DNA from: Rathayibacter sp. VKM Ac-2857
GTDB lineage: Bacteria > Actinomycetota > Actinomycetes > Actinomycetales > Microbacteriaceae
Assembly: GCF_013205025.1 (NCBI RefSeq)
Contig: NZ_JABMLE010000002.1
Span: 1,255,670 to 1,319,669, forward strand
Length of the DNA: 64,000 nt
Direction of reading: 5' to 3'
Below the pieces are notes generated by a model. It was given only the letters and a program-made list of their open reading frames with translations. It did not search any database and had not been told where the DNA came from. Shown here piece by piece: positions 33,428-42,590 of the stretch (position 1 is its first letter; every line of letters starts with the position of its first letter). A program made the position numbers and the translations under genes.

Positions 33428-33470
33428 GGACGCCGTCCCGGTCGCGATCTCGCGATCCGGGGCGGCGTCT
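33428..33470 (+). terminator. Hairpin after the small acidic protein gene
   Basis: GACGCCGTCCCGG and TCCGGGGCGGCGTC pair around a TCGCGATCTCGCGA loop that can itself fold. Confidence 0.5.
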
Positions 33471-33589
33471 TCGTCTGCGCCGGGAGGCTCTTCATGACGA
33501 ACCGTGACGTCGCCCAGGTCCGCTCCGAGTCCGCGTCCCTACGATCGCGCCGGAGCGTCCGATCCACGGCCGCCCGGACGGAGACGACG

Positions 33590-34255
33590 ATGCCCACCGA
33601 GCAGACCACCGCGACGATCGGCGCGCAGACCGCCGACTTCACCACCGGCTTCAACGAGACGATCGGCGACGAGCTCGCCACGGTCTTCGCGAGCGAGCAG
33701 GCTGACCTCGTCGAGAACGGCGTCCCCGCCGACGCCGTCGCGGCCGGGGAGCGGCTGCCGAGCGCGACCGTGGTCACCGAGGGCGGCGAGAGCGTCGCGC
33801 TCTCCTCCCTCCTCGGCGACGGCCCGGCCGTGCTCGTCTTCTACCGCGGCGCGTGGTGCCCGTACTGCAACATCACGCTGCGCCACTACGACGCGACCCT
33901 CGCCCCCGAGCTGGCGAGCCGCGGCATCGCCTTCGTCGCGGTCAGCCCGGAGACGCCCGACGCCTCCGCCACGCTGGGCGGCGAGCTCGGCTTCACCGTC
34001 GTCACCGATCCGGGCAACGCGCTCGCCACCGAGCTCGGCATCGTCACCGCCCCCAGCGACGCGGCGATCGAGGCGCACACGGCGCTCGGCTTCGCGGTGA
34101 AGGACTCGAACGCCGACGACACCCCGGCGATCCCGTTCCCGACCGTCCTGGTGCTCGACGCCGAGGGCGTCGTCCGCTTCGCCGACGTGCACGTCGACTA
34201 CACGACGCGCACCGAGACGGACGAGATCCTCGCCGCCGTCGACGCACTCTCCTGA
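33590..34255 (+). CDS. AhpC/TSA-family peroxiredoxin-like protein
   Basis: 221 residues with a thioredoxin fold. Residues 1-55 form a helical lead; the active site is VLVFYRGAWCPYCNITLRHY with Cys90 and Cys93 in a CxxC. A CPYC pair is typical of the peroxiredoxin-like family that reduces peroxides with help from a small thiol or thioredoxin. VSPETPDASATLGGELGFTVVTDP follows as in AhpC proteins. ATG 33590 was taken for the GGAG 9 bases upstream; the frame is open further 5'. It lies 146 bp before the alpha/beta hydrolase, separated by a terminator. Confidence 0.83.
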   Translation: MPTEQTTATIGAQTADFTTGFNETIGDELATVFASEQADLVENGVPADAVAAGERLPSATVVTEGGESVALSSLLGDGPAVLVFYRGAWCPYCNITLRHYDATLAPELASRGIAFVAVSPETPDASATLGGELGFTVVTDPGNALATELGIVTAPSDAAIEAHTALGFAVKDSNADDTPAIPFPTVLVLDAEGVVRFADVHVDYTTRTETDEILAAVDALS

Positions 34256-34287
34256 GCCCCGGCGCGAACCGGCTTCGCTAGGACCGG

Positions 34288-34318
34288 AGGGGAGGGGCTG
34301 TCAAGGGCCCCTCCCCTC
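34288..34318 (+). terminator. Hairpin after the peroxiredoxin-like gene
   Basis: AGGGGAGGGG and CCCCTCCCCT form a 10-bp stem around CTGTCAAGGGC, 33 bp after the stop. Confidence 0.65.
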
Positions 34319-34401
34319 AGGGCGTCCTCCCCATCCGTGTGAGCAGACTCCTTCGAACAGACAGATGACGCCGATCCTCGGCGCCGGAAGGAGCACGACT
34401 C

Positions 34402-35238
34402 ATGGCAGAGATCACCGCCCACCACGGCCTCTTCAAGGACACGGACCTCCACGTCGACGACACCGGCGGCTCGGGACGCCCCGTCGTCCTGATCCACGGC
34501 TGGCCCCTCTCGGGCGAGTCCTGGAGCGAGCAGGTCCCCGCGTTCGCGGCGGCCGGCTTCCGCGTCATCACCTACGACCGCCGCGGCTTCGGCCGCAGCG
34601 ACAAGCCGCTCACCGGCTACACCTACGACACCCTCACCGAGGACCTGCACACGCTGCTCACCGAGCTCGACCTGCAGGACGTCACGCTCGTCGGCTTCTC
34701 GATGGGCGGCGGCGAGGTCGCCCGCTACTTCTCGAAGTACGGCACCGAGCGCCTGCACAGCGTCGTCTTCGCGTCGGCCGTGCCGCCGTACCTGATGAAG
34801 ACCGACGACAACCCGGACGGACCGCTGGAGAAGTCGGCCGCCGCCGAGATGACCGCCGGCCTGACCAAGGACGAGGACTCGTTCTACGAGCAGTTCACGA
34901 CCGAGTTCTTCTCGGTGAACGGCGAGCTCAAGGTCACCGAGGCGCAGCGCCAGGACGCGCTCGCGCTCGCCAAGCAGTCGTCGAAGCACGCCGCGCTGGC
35001 CTGCATGGCCGCGTTCGCCGGCACCGACTTCCGCGAGGACCTGCCGAAGGTCACCGTCCCGACGCTCGTCATCCACGGCGACGGTGACGGCACCGTCCCC
35101 TTCGAGGGCTCCGGCGCGCGCACGCACGCCGCGATCCCCGGCTCCGAGCTGTACGTCGTCGCCGGCGCCCCGCACGGCGTCAACGTCAGCCACGCCGAGG
35201 AGTGGAACCGCGTCGTCCTCGAGTTCCTGAAGAAGTAG
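34402..35238 (+). CDS. Alpha/beta hydrolase, non-haem chloroperoxidase/arylesterase type
   Basis: 278 residues matching cofactor-free bromo/chloroperoxidases: oxyanion loop HGWPLSGESW at 32-41, YDRRGFGRSDKP, nucleophile elbow GFSMGG with Ser100, acid Asp229 in IHGDGDGTVPF, and His258 in GAPHGVNVSH. Such enzymes are esterases that can also make peracids from acetate and peroxide. No signal peptide, so cytosolic. ATG 34402 is preceded by GGAAGGAG. Nearness to the peroxiredoxin may reflect peroxide stress, but no shared operon is visible. Confidence 0.87.
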   Translation: MAEITAHHGLFKDTDLHVDDTGGSGRPVVLIHGWPLSGESWSEQVPAFAAAGFRVITYDRRGFGRSDKPLTGYTYDTLTEDLHTLLTELDLQDVTLVGFSMGGGEVARYFSKYGTERLHSVVFASAVPPYLMKTDDNPDGPLEKSAAAEMTAGLTKDEDSFYEQFTTEFFSVNGELKVTEAQRQDALALAKQSSKHAALACMAAFAGTDFREDLPKVTVPTLVIHGDGDGTVPFEGSGARTHAAIPGSELYVVAGAPHGVNVSHAEEWNRVVLEFLKK

Positions 35239-35244
35239 CACGGA

Positions 35245-35280
35245 GGAAGGGGCGCCCCGCTGCGGCGGGGCGCCCCTTCC
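35245..35280 (+). terminator. Strong hairpin after the hydrolase gene
   Basis: Perfect 16-bp arms GGAAGGGGCGCCCCGC and complement around a short loop, 7 bp after the stop codon. Confidence 0.75.
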
Positions 35281-35287
35281 GTGTCCC

Positions 35288-35332
35288 CGGATCTCGATAC
35301 GCGCGCTGAGCGCGCTACTCGATCAGCATGGA
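35288..35332 (-). repeat. Family-1 palindrome, solo right arm
   Basis: GGATCTCGATACGCGCGCTGAGCGCGCTACTCGATCAGCATGGA without a left arm. First piece of a 489-bp gene-free tract built almost entirely of family-1 arms. Confidence 0.75.
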
Positions 35333-35390
35333 GGCCGCGCTGCGCGCGCTGCTCCATCAGCACGGACGCGCCCTCGGGCGCGGCCCCTTC

Positions 35391-35575
35391 CATGCTGGTC
35401 GAGTAGCCCCGCAGGGGCGTATCGAGACCCAGGGAGCACAGCGCGCATCGCGCGCCCTTCCCTGCTGGTCGAGTAGCCGCGGAGCGGCGTATCGAGACCC
35501 GCTTCCACCAGCAGTCCCGGTCATGGTGGATCTCGATACGCGCGCTGCGCGCGCTACTCGATCAGCATGGAGGGC
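35391..35575. repeat. Family-1 palindromes: one solo left arm plus one complete element
   Basis: A left arm (35391-35432) is followed by a complete element (about 35461-35575) whose arms read CTGCTGGTCGAGTAGCCGCGGAGCGG.. and ..GCGCGCTGCGCGCGCTACTCGATCAGCATGGA. Confidence 0.8.
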
Positions 35576-35607
35576 GCGCTGCGCGCGCTGTCAGATCAGC
35601 AGGAGTT

Positions 35608-35724
35608 GCATGCTGGTCGAGTAGCCGCGGCACGCGGCGTATCGAGACCCGAGAGCACAGCGCGCCACGCGCGCCCTCACATGCTGGTCGAGTAGCCGCG
35701 CAGCGGCGTATCGAGACCCGCCCC
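35608..35724 (+). repeat. Two family-1 left arms in tandem, abutting the permease gene
   Basis: CATGCTGGTCGAGTAGCC.. arms at 35608-35652 and 35680-35724. The second ends 3 bp before the stop codon of the minus-strand permease, so it would lie in the 3' end of the ABC transcript. Confidence 0.8.
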
Positions 35725-35727
35725 CGC

Positions 35728-36642
35728 TCAGCCCTTCTCCGCGCCCTCCGTCGTGTTCATGATCCGCCGCTGGAAGACGAAGAACAGCACGGCGACCGGG
35801 ATGGACATCAGCACCGCCGCCGCCAGCTGCAGCGGGTACTGGTTGCCGGTGCCCAGCTGCCCCGAGACCAGCGAGGCGACTCCGGTCGTCAGCGTGTTCA
35901 GCTCCGGCGACTGCCGCGAGACGACGAAGTGCGAGAACTCGTTCCACGAGCCCTGGAACGACAGGATGAACAGCGTCACGATCGCCGGCCGCGCCATCGG
36001 CACCACGATCGAGCGGAAGGTCCGGAACACGCCCGCCCCGTCGATCCGCGCGGCCTCCTCGATCGACAGGGGGATCGAGTCGAAGAACTGCTTCATGATG
36101 AAGATGCCCGCCGCGTCGACGATCAGCGGCACGATCATCCCCGCGTAGCTGTCGTAGAGCCCGAGCTGCTTGAGAATCAGGAACCGCGGGATCAGCAGCA
36201 CCACCGCGGGCACGCTCATCACGCCGATGAACAGCGCGAACAGCAGCCCACGGCCGCGGAAGCGCAGCCGCGAGAGCGCGTAGCCCGCGAGCGAGTCGAA
36301 GAACACCCGCCCGACCGTGACGAAGACGGTCACGATCACCGAGTTCAGCGTCCACAGCGGCAGCGGCACATCGGTGAACAGCCGCTCGTAGGAGGCGAAC
36401 GACCAGGTCGCCGGCAGCAGCGACAGCGGGTTGGAGGTCGCGTCGGCGTCGGTCTTGAACGACGACGCCACCGAGATCAAGAACGGGTAGATGTAGACCA
36501 GCGCGAGGCCGATCAGCAGCAGGTAGCCGCCGATCAGCGAGGCGCGGCCCCGGGCACCGAGCTGCACACGGCGGTGCGGCAGCGGCGCCTGCGGCGGCGG
36601 CTCCGCGTCGGTCCGCGGCTCGGAGTCGACCAGGGTGCTCAT
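35728..36642 (-). CDS. Sugar ABC transporter permease, MalG type
   Basis: 304 residues, six helices. A 25-residue Pro-rich cytosolic lead precedes LIGGYLLLIGLALVYIYPFLISVASSFKTDAD, the family's first span. The EAA loop that contacts the ATPase is SIEEAARIDGAGVFRTFRSIVVPMARPA. It is the inner-membrane half of a CUT1 carbohydrate importer; the ATPase is not encoded nearby and is probably a shared MsiK-type protein. The ATG overlaps the stop of the other permease (36639-36642). Last gene of the operon. Confidence 0.9.
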   Translation of the reverse strand: MSTLVDSEPRTDAEPPPQAPLPHRRVQLGARGRASLIGGYLLLIGLALVYIYPFLISVASSFKTDADATSNPLSLLPATWSFASYERLFTDVPLPLWTLNSVIVTVFVTVGRVFFDSLAGYALSRLRFRGRGLLFALFIGVMSVPAVVLLIPRFLILKQLGLYDSYAGMIVPLIVDAAGIFIMKQFFDSIPLSIEEAARIDGAGVFRTFRSIVVPMARPAIVTLFILSFQGSWNEFSHFVVSRQSPELNTLTTGVASLVSGQLGTGNQYPLQLAAAVLMSIPVAVLFFVFQRRIMNTTEGAEKG

Positions 36643-37748
36643 CGCACGCCTCCCGTGGTGAGGGTCGTCGCGGCGTCCGCGCGAGCGGCCCGGCGGGTCC
36701 GGCGGGCGCTCGGCTCGCCCTTCTCGCGGAGGATCGCGCGCTGCAGCAGCGTCAGGACGACGATGATGAAGAACAGGATGAAGGCGATCGCCGCGCCCTG
36801 GCCCCAGCGCAGATCCGTGAACGACGACTCGTAGGCGAGGTACGCCGGGGTGAGCAGCGTCTTGCCGGGCGCCCCGCCACCGGTCAGGTAGATCTGGTCG
36901 AACACCTGCCAGGTGCCGATCAGCCCCAGGGTCAGCACGGTGAAGAGCGTCGGCTTCAGCATCGGCAGGGTCACCGAGAAGAACTTCCGCAGCGGCCCCG
37001 CGCCGTCCATCAGCGCCGCCTCGTCGATCTCGGCGCCGATGTTCTGCAGCGCCGCGAGGAACAGCAGCATGAAGGTGCCCGAGGTGGTGAAGATCGCCAT
37101 GGTGATCAGCACGCACATCGCGACCGACGGGCCGGACAGCCAGTCCCACCAGGTCAGCCCCAGCGGGGCGCCGCCCGCGAACCACGCGCCGTCGACGCCG
37201 ACGAGCCCGAGCAGCGAGTGCAGCACCCCGGTCGGGTCCGCCATCCAGGTCGGGCCGTCCGCGCCGAACCAGCCGAGCACCGCGTTGACGACGCCGGAGG
37301 CCGAGAAGAGGAACAGGAAGATCACGGTGATCGCGATCGACGAGGTCACGGACGGGAAGTAGAACGCGGTGCGGAAGAAGCCGCGCCCGCGCAGCACCCG
37401 GCGGTTGACCTGCACCGCCAGGAACAGCGCGAGCGCGGTCTGCAGCGGGACGACGAGCAGCACGTAGTAAACGTTGTTGCGGATCGCCGTGCCGAAGTCC
37501 TTCTGCGCCAGCACGGAGTCCAGCAGCACCGCCCGGTAGTTGTCGGCGCCGACGAACTGCGCGGTCGGGCCCAGCGGCGAGCCGAGGCCGTTCCAGTTGC
37601 TGACGCTCACCCAGAGCGCGAGGACGATCGGGACGACCAGGAAGACGCCGACGACCAGGATCGCGGGGAGGGTGAACAGCCAGCCGTAGCGGGCCTCGTT
37701 CCCGCGGATGCCGGAGCGGCGGCTCCGGGCGGCGGTGGCGGTGCTCAT
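36639..37748 (-). CDS. Sugar ABC transporter permease, MalF type
   Basis: 369 residues starting MSTATAARSRRSGIRGNEARYGWLFTLPAILVVGVFLVVP. The EAA loop is AEIDEAALMDGAGPLRKFFSVTLPMLKP. It is longer than most CUT1 permeases because a loop of roughly 50 residues (ADGPTWMADPTGVLHSLLGL... to WWDWLSG) is inserted between middle helices on the outside. It pairs with the MalG-type permease (4-bp overlap) and with the binding lipoprotein whose stop lies 15 bp upstream. Confidence 0.9.
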   Translation of the reverse strand: MSTATAARSRRSGIRGNEARYGWLFTLPAILVVGVFLVVPIVLALWVSVSNWNGLGSPLGPTAQFVGADNYRAVLLDSVLAQKDFGTAIRNNVYYVLLVVPLQTALALFLAVQVNRRVLRGRGFFRTAFYFPSVTSSIAITVIFLFLFSASGVVNAVLGWFGADGPTWMADPTGVLHSLLGLVGVDGAWFAGGAPLGLTWWDWLSGPSVAMCVLITMAIFTTSGTFMLLFLAALQNIGAEIDEAALMDGAGPLRKFFSVTLPMLKPTLFTVLTLGLIGTWQVFDQIYLTGGGAPGKTLLTPAYLAYESSFTDLRWGQGAAIAFILFFIIVVLTLLQRAILREKGEPSARRTRRAARADAATTLTTGGVR

Positions 37749-37763
37749 CGGTGTCGTCCCGCG

Positions 37764-39005
37764 CTACTTCGCGTTCGCGGTGTCGAGCGCGTCCTGCAGG
37801 TTGGTCTGCAGGTCCGCGAGGATCGCCTCCGGGTCACCCGACGCCAGGCCCTCGAGGGCCGAGTTGAAGTCGGTGATCACGGTGGCGGCGCCGGCGAAGG
37901 CGACCGGGCTGACGGCGTAGTCGTTGCCCGTGACGAAGGCGGCGTTCTCGGGGTACTTGCTCGCGTACTCCGCCGCGCCCGACTCGGTCGAGGGGATCAC
38001 GCCGAACGCGTCCGAGAACGCGAGCTGCTGCTCGTCCGAGGTGAGCGCCGCGACGAGCGACTCCGTCTGATCGGCGGTGGTGCTGCCGGCCGGGATGCCC
38101 CAGCAGTTGCTGAAGGTGAAGGTCGACTTCCCGCCGGGGCCCGCGGGCAGCTCGGCGACCGTGTAGTTCACGTCCGGGTAGTCGGCTTCGAGCGCCCCGT
38201 TGATCCACGGGCCCTCGATCACCATCGCGGCCGCGCCCTTGCCGAACGCCTCGCCGGACCAGCCGGAGTCGAGGTCGGCCGGGAACTTCAGCACGCCGTC
38301 ACTCAGGAGCGTCTTCACCTCAGTGAGGCCCGCGACGTTCTCGGGGGTGTCCGCGGTGACGGTGGTGCCGTCCTCGGAGAGCAGCGAGCCGCCGGCCTGG
38401 TTCATGAAGGTGCCGATGCGGGCGTACTCGGGGCCGAAGGAGAGCCCGGTCACGCCGTTCGCGGTCAGCTTCTGCGCCGCGGACTGGAGCGACGCCCAGT
38501 CGGTCGGGATGTCCGCGTCGGTGAGGCCCGCCGCCGCCCAGAGGTCGGTGTTGATGACGAGGCCGAGCGTCGAGAAGTCCTTGGGCTCGCAGTAGAACTG
38601 GTCGTCGTAGGTGAAGGCGTCGCGCAGCGCCGGGTAGAAGGCGTCGGCGTCGTCCGCGTCCTGCGCGTAGGGCTCGAGGTAGCGGTTGCTGGCGTAGGTC
38701 TCGAACTGGTCCCAGCTCATGTAGAAGAGGTCGGGCGGGTTGCCGCCCGAGAAGCCCTGGCCGAGCTGCTGGGTGAGGTCGCTGGCCGCGACGACGTCGA
38801 CGGCGGTGTCGTTCGCCTCGCCCCAGGCGTTCACGGCGTCGGTGACGGCGGTGGTCTCGGCGTCGCCGGAGGAGCCGATCATCACGGTGAGACCGGCGGA
38901 GTCGTCCGACCCGCCGCCGCCGCTCGAGCAGGCGCCGAGGGAGAGGGCGAGGCCGCCGGCGAGGATCGCGGCACCCCAGCGTGCCGCTCTGCTGCTGGAT
39001 GTCAT
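37764..39005 (-). CDS. Sugar ABC transporter substrate-binding lipoprotein
   Basis: 413 residues. Lipobox LSLGAC with Cys26 marks membrane anchoring outside the cell. The mature part is an extracellular solute-binding protein family 1 fold: NPPDLFYMSWDQFETYASNRYLEPY, INTDLWAAAGL, VIEGPWINGALEADYPDVNY, and FSNCWGIPAGS. These are marks of CUT1 binding proteins for oligosaccharides. ATG 39005 follows GAAAGG. The gene is between the LacI regulator (64 bp) and the permeases, so the operon is regulator, binding protein, permease, permease. Specificity cannot be read. Confidence 0.9.
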   Translation of the reverse strand: MTSSSRAARWGAAILAGGLALSLGACSSGGGGSDDSAGLTVMIGSSGDAETTAVTDAVNAWGEANDTAVDVVAASDLTQQLGQGFSGGNPPDLFYMSWDQFETYASNRYLEPYAQDADDADAFYPALRDAFTYDDQFYCEPKDFSTLGLVINTDLWAAAGLTDADIPTDWASLQSAAQKLTANGVTGLSFGPEYARIGTFMNQAGGSLLSEDGTTVTADTPENVAGLTEVKTLLSDGVLKFPADLDSGWSGEAFGKGAAAMVIEGPWINGALEADYPDVNYTVAELPAGPGGKSTFTFSNCWGIPAGSTTADQTESLVAALTSDEQQLAFSDAFGVIPSTESGAAEYASKYPENAAFVTGNDYAVSPVAFAGAATVITDFNSALEGLASGDPEAILADLQTNLQDALDTANAK

Positions 39006-39069
39006 GTTCTGACCTTTCGTGGGTTTCGGGAGGGAGTCGTGGGGAGTCGTGGGGAGCCCGTCGGGCGTG

Positions 39070-40107
39070 TCAGCTCTCGGGGTGATGGAGCGGGGTGCGC
39101 ACGACGAGGTGCGGGGTGATGAGGCGGTGCGCCTCGCCGGGTGCGAGGGGGCGGTGGACGACGTCGTCGCCCTGCTCGCCGAGGAGGAGCTCGAGGGCGC
39201 CGGCCGCGACCGCGCCGAGGTCCTGCTCGACGCTGGAGAGGCCGACGGCGCCGGCGACCGGGGTGTTGTCGAAGCCGACGATCGGAAGGCTCGGCCGGCC
39301 GGCCGCGACGGCCGCCATCGAGGCGCCGAGGGCGAGGGAGTCGGAGACGCAGACGAGCCCGTCGACGCCGGGGTTCGCTTCGAGGAAGGCGATCGCCGCG
39401 GAGCGCGCGCGCTGCACGTCGTCCTCGGCCTCCGCGACGAGGAGGGGCGCACCGGCGAAGCGCTCCGCCATCACCCGCTCCCAGCCGCTGCGGCGGTCGT
39501 CACCGGTCGCTGAGCCGTCCGGCCAGCCGAAGAAGGCGATCCGGGAGCAGCCCTCGTCGGCGAGATGCGCGGTGGCCTGCGCGACGCCCGCGGCGCCGTC
39601 GACGTCGACCCAGAGGTGCTGCGGGTCGCCCTGGTCGTCGAGCCCCCAGGGGCGGCCGAAGGTGACGAACGGGACGCCCTGCTCGATCAGCCAGGCCGTG
39701 CGCCGGTCGCCGTAGAAGGTCGAGGTGAGCACGAAGGCGTCGACGTCGGCTCCGTCGCGGAGCTTGCCGATCCGCTCGATCTCCTCCTCGGGGCTCGCCG
39801 CCGTGTAGAGCAGGATCCGCATGCCGCGGGCGTCGGCCTGCTCGGTGACGGCGTGCAGGAAGCGGTCGAGCAGGCTGCCCGAGATCCCGTCGAGCACGCG
39901 GTCCATCCGGACGCCGATCGTCCCCGACTTGCGGGTGCGCAGGCGGCGGGCGGAGGCGTGCGGCCGGTAGTTGAGCTCGCCGATCGCCTTCTCGACCCGC
40001 TCCCGCGTGCTCTCGCGCACGATCTGCGGGCTGTTCAGCACGTTCGAGACGGTCTGGCGTGAGACACCGGCAGCGCGGGCGACGTCCTCGACGGTCGGCA
40101 GTGCCAT
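39070..40107 (-). CDS. LacI-family transcriptional regulator
   Basis: 345 residues: helix-turn-helix PTVEDVARAAGVSRQTVSNVLNSPQIVRESTRERV and hinge helix YRPHASARRLRTRKSGTIG at residues 3-66, then a periplasmic-binding-protein-like sugar-sensing domain (IVGFDNTPVAGAVGLSSVEQDLG near the end). It heads the ABC operon and is divergent from the debranching-type hydrolase. The palindromes at 40138-40151 and 40169-40184 lie between the two genes, as expected for a repressor of both that is released by the imported sugar. Confidence 0.9.
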   Translation of the reverse strand: MALPTVEDVARAAGVSRQTVSNVLNSPQIVRESTRERVEKAIGELNYRPHASARRLRTRKSGTIGVRMDRVLDGISGSLLDRFLHAVTEQADARGMRILLYTAASPEEEIERIGKLRDGADVDAFVLTSTFYGDRRTAWLIEQGVPFVTFGRPWGLDDQGDPQHLWVDVDGAAGVAQATAHLADEGCSRIAFFGWPDGSATGDDRRSGWERVMAERFAGAPLLVAEAEDDVQRARSAAIAFLEANPGVDGLVCVSDSLALGASMAAVAAGRPSLPIVGFDNTPVAGAVGLSSVEQDLGAVAAGALELLLGEQGDDVVHRPLAPGEAHRLITPHLVVRTPLHHPES

Positions 40108-40137
40108 GCGTCCTCCTCGACGGGTGTGGTGCTCGGG

Positions 40138-40184
40138 CTTGATCGTTCAAATCCCCGTGGACCGAATTATTTGATCGATCAAAT
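40138..40184. promoter_or_regulatory. Two LacI operators in the divergent promoter
   Basis: The perfect 16-bp palindrome ATTTGATCGATCAAAT (40169-40184) and a weaker site TTGATCGTTCAA (40139-40150) share the same half-site; centres are about 32 bp apart, close to three helical turns. The stronger site covers a possible -35 for the hydrolase gene, whose TAATGT -10 is at 40192-40197. Confidence 0.7.
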
Positions 40185-40265
40185 TCCTGGGTAATGTTAC
40201 CTGCGGCGACGGCGCTGTCAACCGGCCGTACGCTCCAGTACCGACGATCCAGTGAGGAGTCGACC

Positions 40266-42281
40266 GTGACGACCGACCGCGACGACCGCCCCCGCCCGCC
40301 CCGGCAGCCCCTGCTGAACGACGCCGTCGTCCTGCTCCGGGCGCCCACCCAGCTCTGGAGCGACGACGCCGGCGAGCTCGGCGCCCTGCCCGCGCACGGG
40401 CTCTACCACGGCGACGTGCGAGTGCTGGCGGGCCTGCGCCTGCTCGTCGGCGGAGAGCCGCTGGAATCGATCGCGGTCGGCCGCGACGGCGCCTCCTCCG
40501 CGCGCTTCACCGCCCTCGCGCGCCACCTCGACGACGACGCCGCCGACCCGCGCCTACGCGTCGTGCGCCTCCGCACGGTCACCGCCGGTGGGCTCGAGGA
40601 GCGGATCCGCCTCGAGTCGGCGCTGCCCGACTCCGTCGCCACCACGGTCGAGCTCGAGCTCGACCCCGACTTCTCGCTTGTGCACGTGGTGAAGGCAGGG
40701 CTGCGCGACGAGACCGCTGTGGCGACCGCCGTCGACGGCTCCTCCCTGGTCTGGACGCACGCGGGCGCCCGAGCCGAGGTGCGTGCCGAGGGCGCCGCGG
40801 TCTCGTCCGGTGGCACGCTCTCCTGGAACGTTGTCGTCCCGGCCCGCGGCGCGGTCGAGGTGTCCTGGAGCATCGCGATGACCGACTCCGCGGCCGTCGT
40901 CGGCGCCGCCCCCGGCCCCGCGGAGTGGTCGGGCGCCGTGGTCGAGGCCGGCGACTCGCGGCTCGCCTCCTGGTGCCGCGCCGCCCTCGATGACCTCGAC
41001 GCCCTGCGGATGGTGACCCTCGAGCGGCCGGATGAGCCGTTCCTCGCCGCCGGCGCGCCGTGGTTCTTCACGCTGTTCGGCCGCGACTCGCTCTGGGCCG
41101 CGCGGATGCTCCTCCCGCTCGGCACCGAGCTGGCCGGCTCGACGCTGCGGGTCCTGGCGGGGCTGCAGGGCACCGAGCACGTCGCCGAGACGGCCGAGCA
41201 GCCGGGCAAGATCATGCACGAGCTGCGCTCGACGACGCTCGAGATCCCGGGCGAGGGCGTCTCGCTGCCGCCGCTCTACTTCGGCACCGTCGACGCGACC
41301 GCGCTCTGGGTCTGCCTGCTGCACGACGCCTGGCGCTGGGGGCTCGCTGACGCCGAGGTCGAGGCGCTGCTCCCGGCGCTCGAGGCGGCGCTGCGCTGGC
41401 TCCGCGACGAGGGCGATTCCGACGGCGACGGGTTCCTCGAGTACGTCGACACCACCGGCCACGGCCTCGCGAACCAGGGCTGGAAGGACTCGGGCGACTC
41501 GATCCAGTGGCGCGACGGCAGCCTGGCCGAGGGTCCGATCGCGCTCTGCGAGGTGCAGGCCTACGCCCACGAGGCGGCGGTCGGCGGCGCGGCGCTGCTC
41601 GAGCACTTCGGCCGGGACGGAGCGCAGTGGCGGGCGTACGCCGCCGCACTCAAGGACCGCTTCACCGGCGCCTTCTGGATCGACGACGCGGACGGCGGGC
41701 ATCCGGCGATCGCCCTGGACGCGGCCAAGCGCCCGGTCGACACCGTCACCAGCAACATCGGGCACCTGCTCGGCACCGGGATCCTGCAGCCGGAGCAGGC
41801 GGCCCGCGTGGCGCAGCTGCTCGGCTCCCCCGAGCTCGACTCGGGCTACGGGCTGCGCACTCTGTCGACCGACTCCGGCGGCTACTGGCCGCTCTCCTAC
41901 CACGGCGGCTCGGTCTGGGCCCACGACACCGCGATCGCCGTGACGGGGCTCGCCCGCGAGGGCTTCGGAGCGGAGGCGACCGCGCTGTCCCGCGGACTGC
42001 TCGCCGCCGCCGAGGGCTTCGGCTACCGGATGCCCGAGCTGCACTCCGGCGACGCCGCGGCCGAGGTGGCGGAGCCCGTGCCGTACCCCGCCGCCTGCCG
42101 CCCGCAGGCGTGGTCGGCGGCCGCCTCGATCGCCGTGCTCTCGGCCGCGCTCGGCCTCGCCCCCGGCGGCGGGACGCTCGTCGTCGCCCCGATCACGCCC
42201 GCCCTCGCCGGCTCGATCCGCGTCGACGGGATCCGCTACCGCGGCTCCGTCGTCCCCATCGACTGGCGCGACGCCCACTGA
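40266..42281 (+). CDS. Glycogen-debranching-like glycoside hydrolase (amylo-alpha-1,6-glucosidase type)
   Basis: 671 residues. Residues of about 10-220 form the N-terminal beta domain of the glycogen-debranching family (LLRAPTQLWSDDAGELGALPAHGLYHGDVRVLAGLRL). From about 260 comes an (alpha/alpha)6 barrel: FLAAGAPWFFTLFGRDSLWAARMLL, GKIMHELR, LPPLYFGTVDATALWVCLL, NQGWKDSGDSIQWRDGS and YPAACRPQAWSAAAS. No signal peptide, so it acts on imported sugar. GTG 40266 has AGGAG upstream. Divergent from the LacI-ABC operon and under the same operators, so it should cleave the oligosaccharide that importer brings in. Confidence 0.83.
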   Translation: MTTDRDDRPRPPRQPLLNDAVVLLRAPTQLWSDDAGELGALPAHGLYHGDVRVLAGLRLLVGGEPLESIAVGRDGASSARFTALARHLDDDAADPRLRVVRLRTVTAGGLEERIRLESALPDSVATTVELELDPDFSLVHVVKAGLRDETAVATAVDGSSLVWTHAGARAEVRAEGAAVSSGGTLSWNVVVPARGAVEVSWSIAMTDSAAVVGAAPGPAEWSGAVVEAGDSRLASWCRAALDDLDALRMVTLERPDEPFLAAGAPWFFTLFGRDSLWAARMLLPLGTELAGSTLRVLAGLQGTEHVAETAEQPGKIMHELRSTTLEIPGEGVSLPPLYFGTVDATALWVCLLHDAWRWGLADAEVEALLPALEAALRWLRDEGDSDGDGFLEYVDTTGHGLANQGWKDSGDSIQWRDGSLAEGPIALCEVQAYAHEAAVGGAALLEHFGRDGAQWRAYAAALKDRFTGAFWIDDADGGHPAIALDAAKRPVDTVTSNIGHLLGTGILQPEQAARVAQLLGSPELDSGYGLRTLSTDSGGYWPLSYHGGSVWAHDTAIAVTGLAREGFGAEATALSRGLLAAAEGFGYRMPELHSGDAAAEVAEPVPYPAACRPQAWSAAASIAVLSAALGLAPGGGTLVVAPITPALAGSIRVDGIRYRGSVVPIDWRDAH

Positions 42282-42363
42282 GCGGCGAAGGCTCCGCTCT
42301 TCCTGCCGACCCAGCGGCCCTCGCCGAACGAGCGGCCCGCGCAGCGGACCGCGCCGTCCCCTT

Positions 42364-42490
42364 TGCTGATCGAGTAGCCCGCGCAGCGGGCGTATCGAGA
42401 TCCACCACCACCAGGACATGGGCCCTGCAGACCACCGTCCCGACAACGGCGGGTCTCGATACGCCCCTGCAGGGCTACTCGACCAGCATG
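42364..42490. repeat. Composite palindromic element, family 1 (complete)
   Basis: Left arm TTGCTGATCGAGTAGCCCGCGCAGCGGGC.., right arm ..CCCCTGCAGGGCTACTCGACCAGCATG. It lies between the convergent debranching-type and FAD-enzyme genes. The rest of this 372-bp gap (42491-42590) shows no gene. Confidence 0.85.
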
Positions 42491-42590
42491 CAAGCGCACC
42501 GCTGCGCCGGGCGCCGCGCCCTTGCCGATCGGACAGCCCGCGAAGCGGTCCACGCCGTCATTGCGGAGTGAGCAGCCCGCGAAGCGGTCC

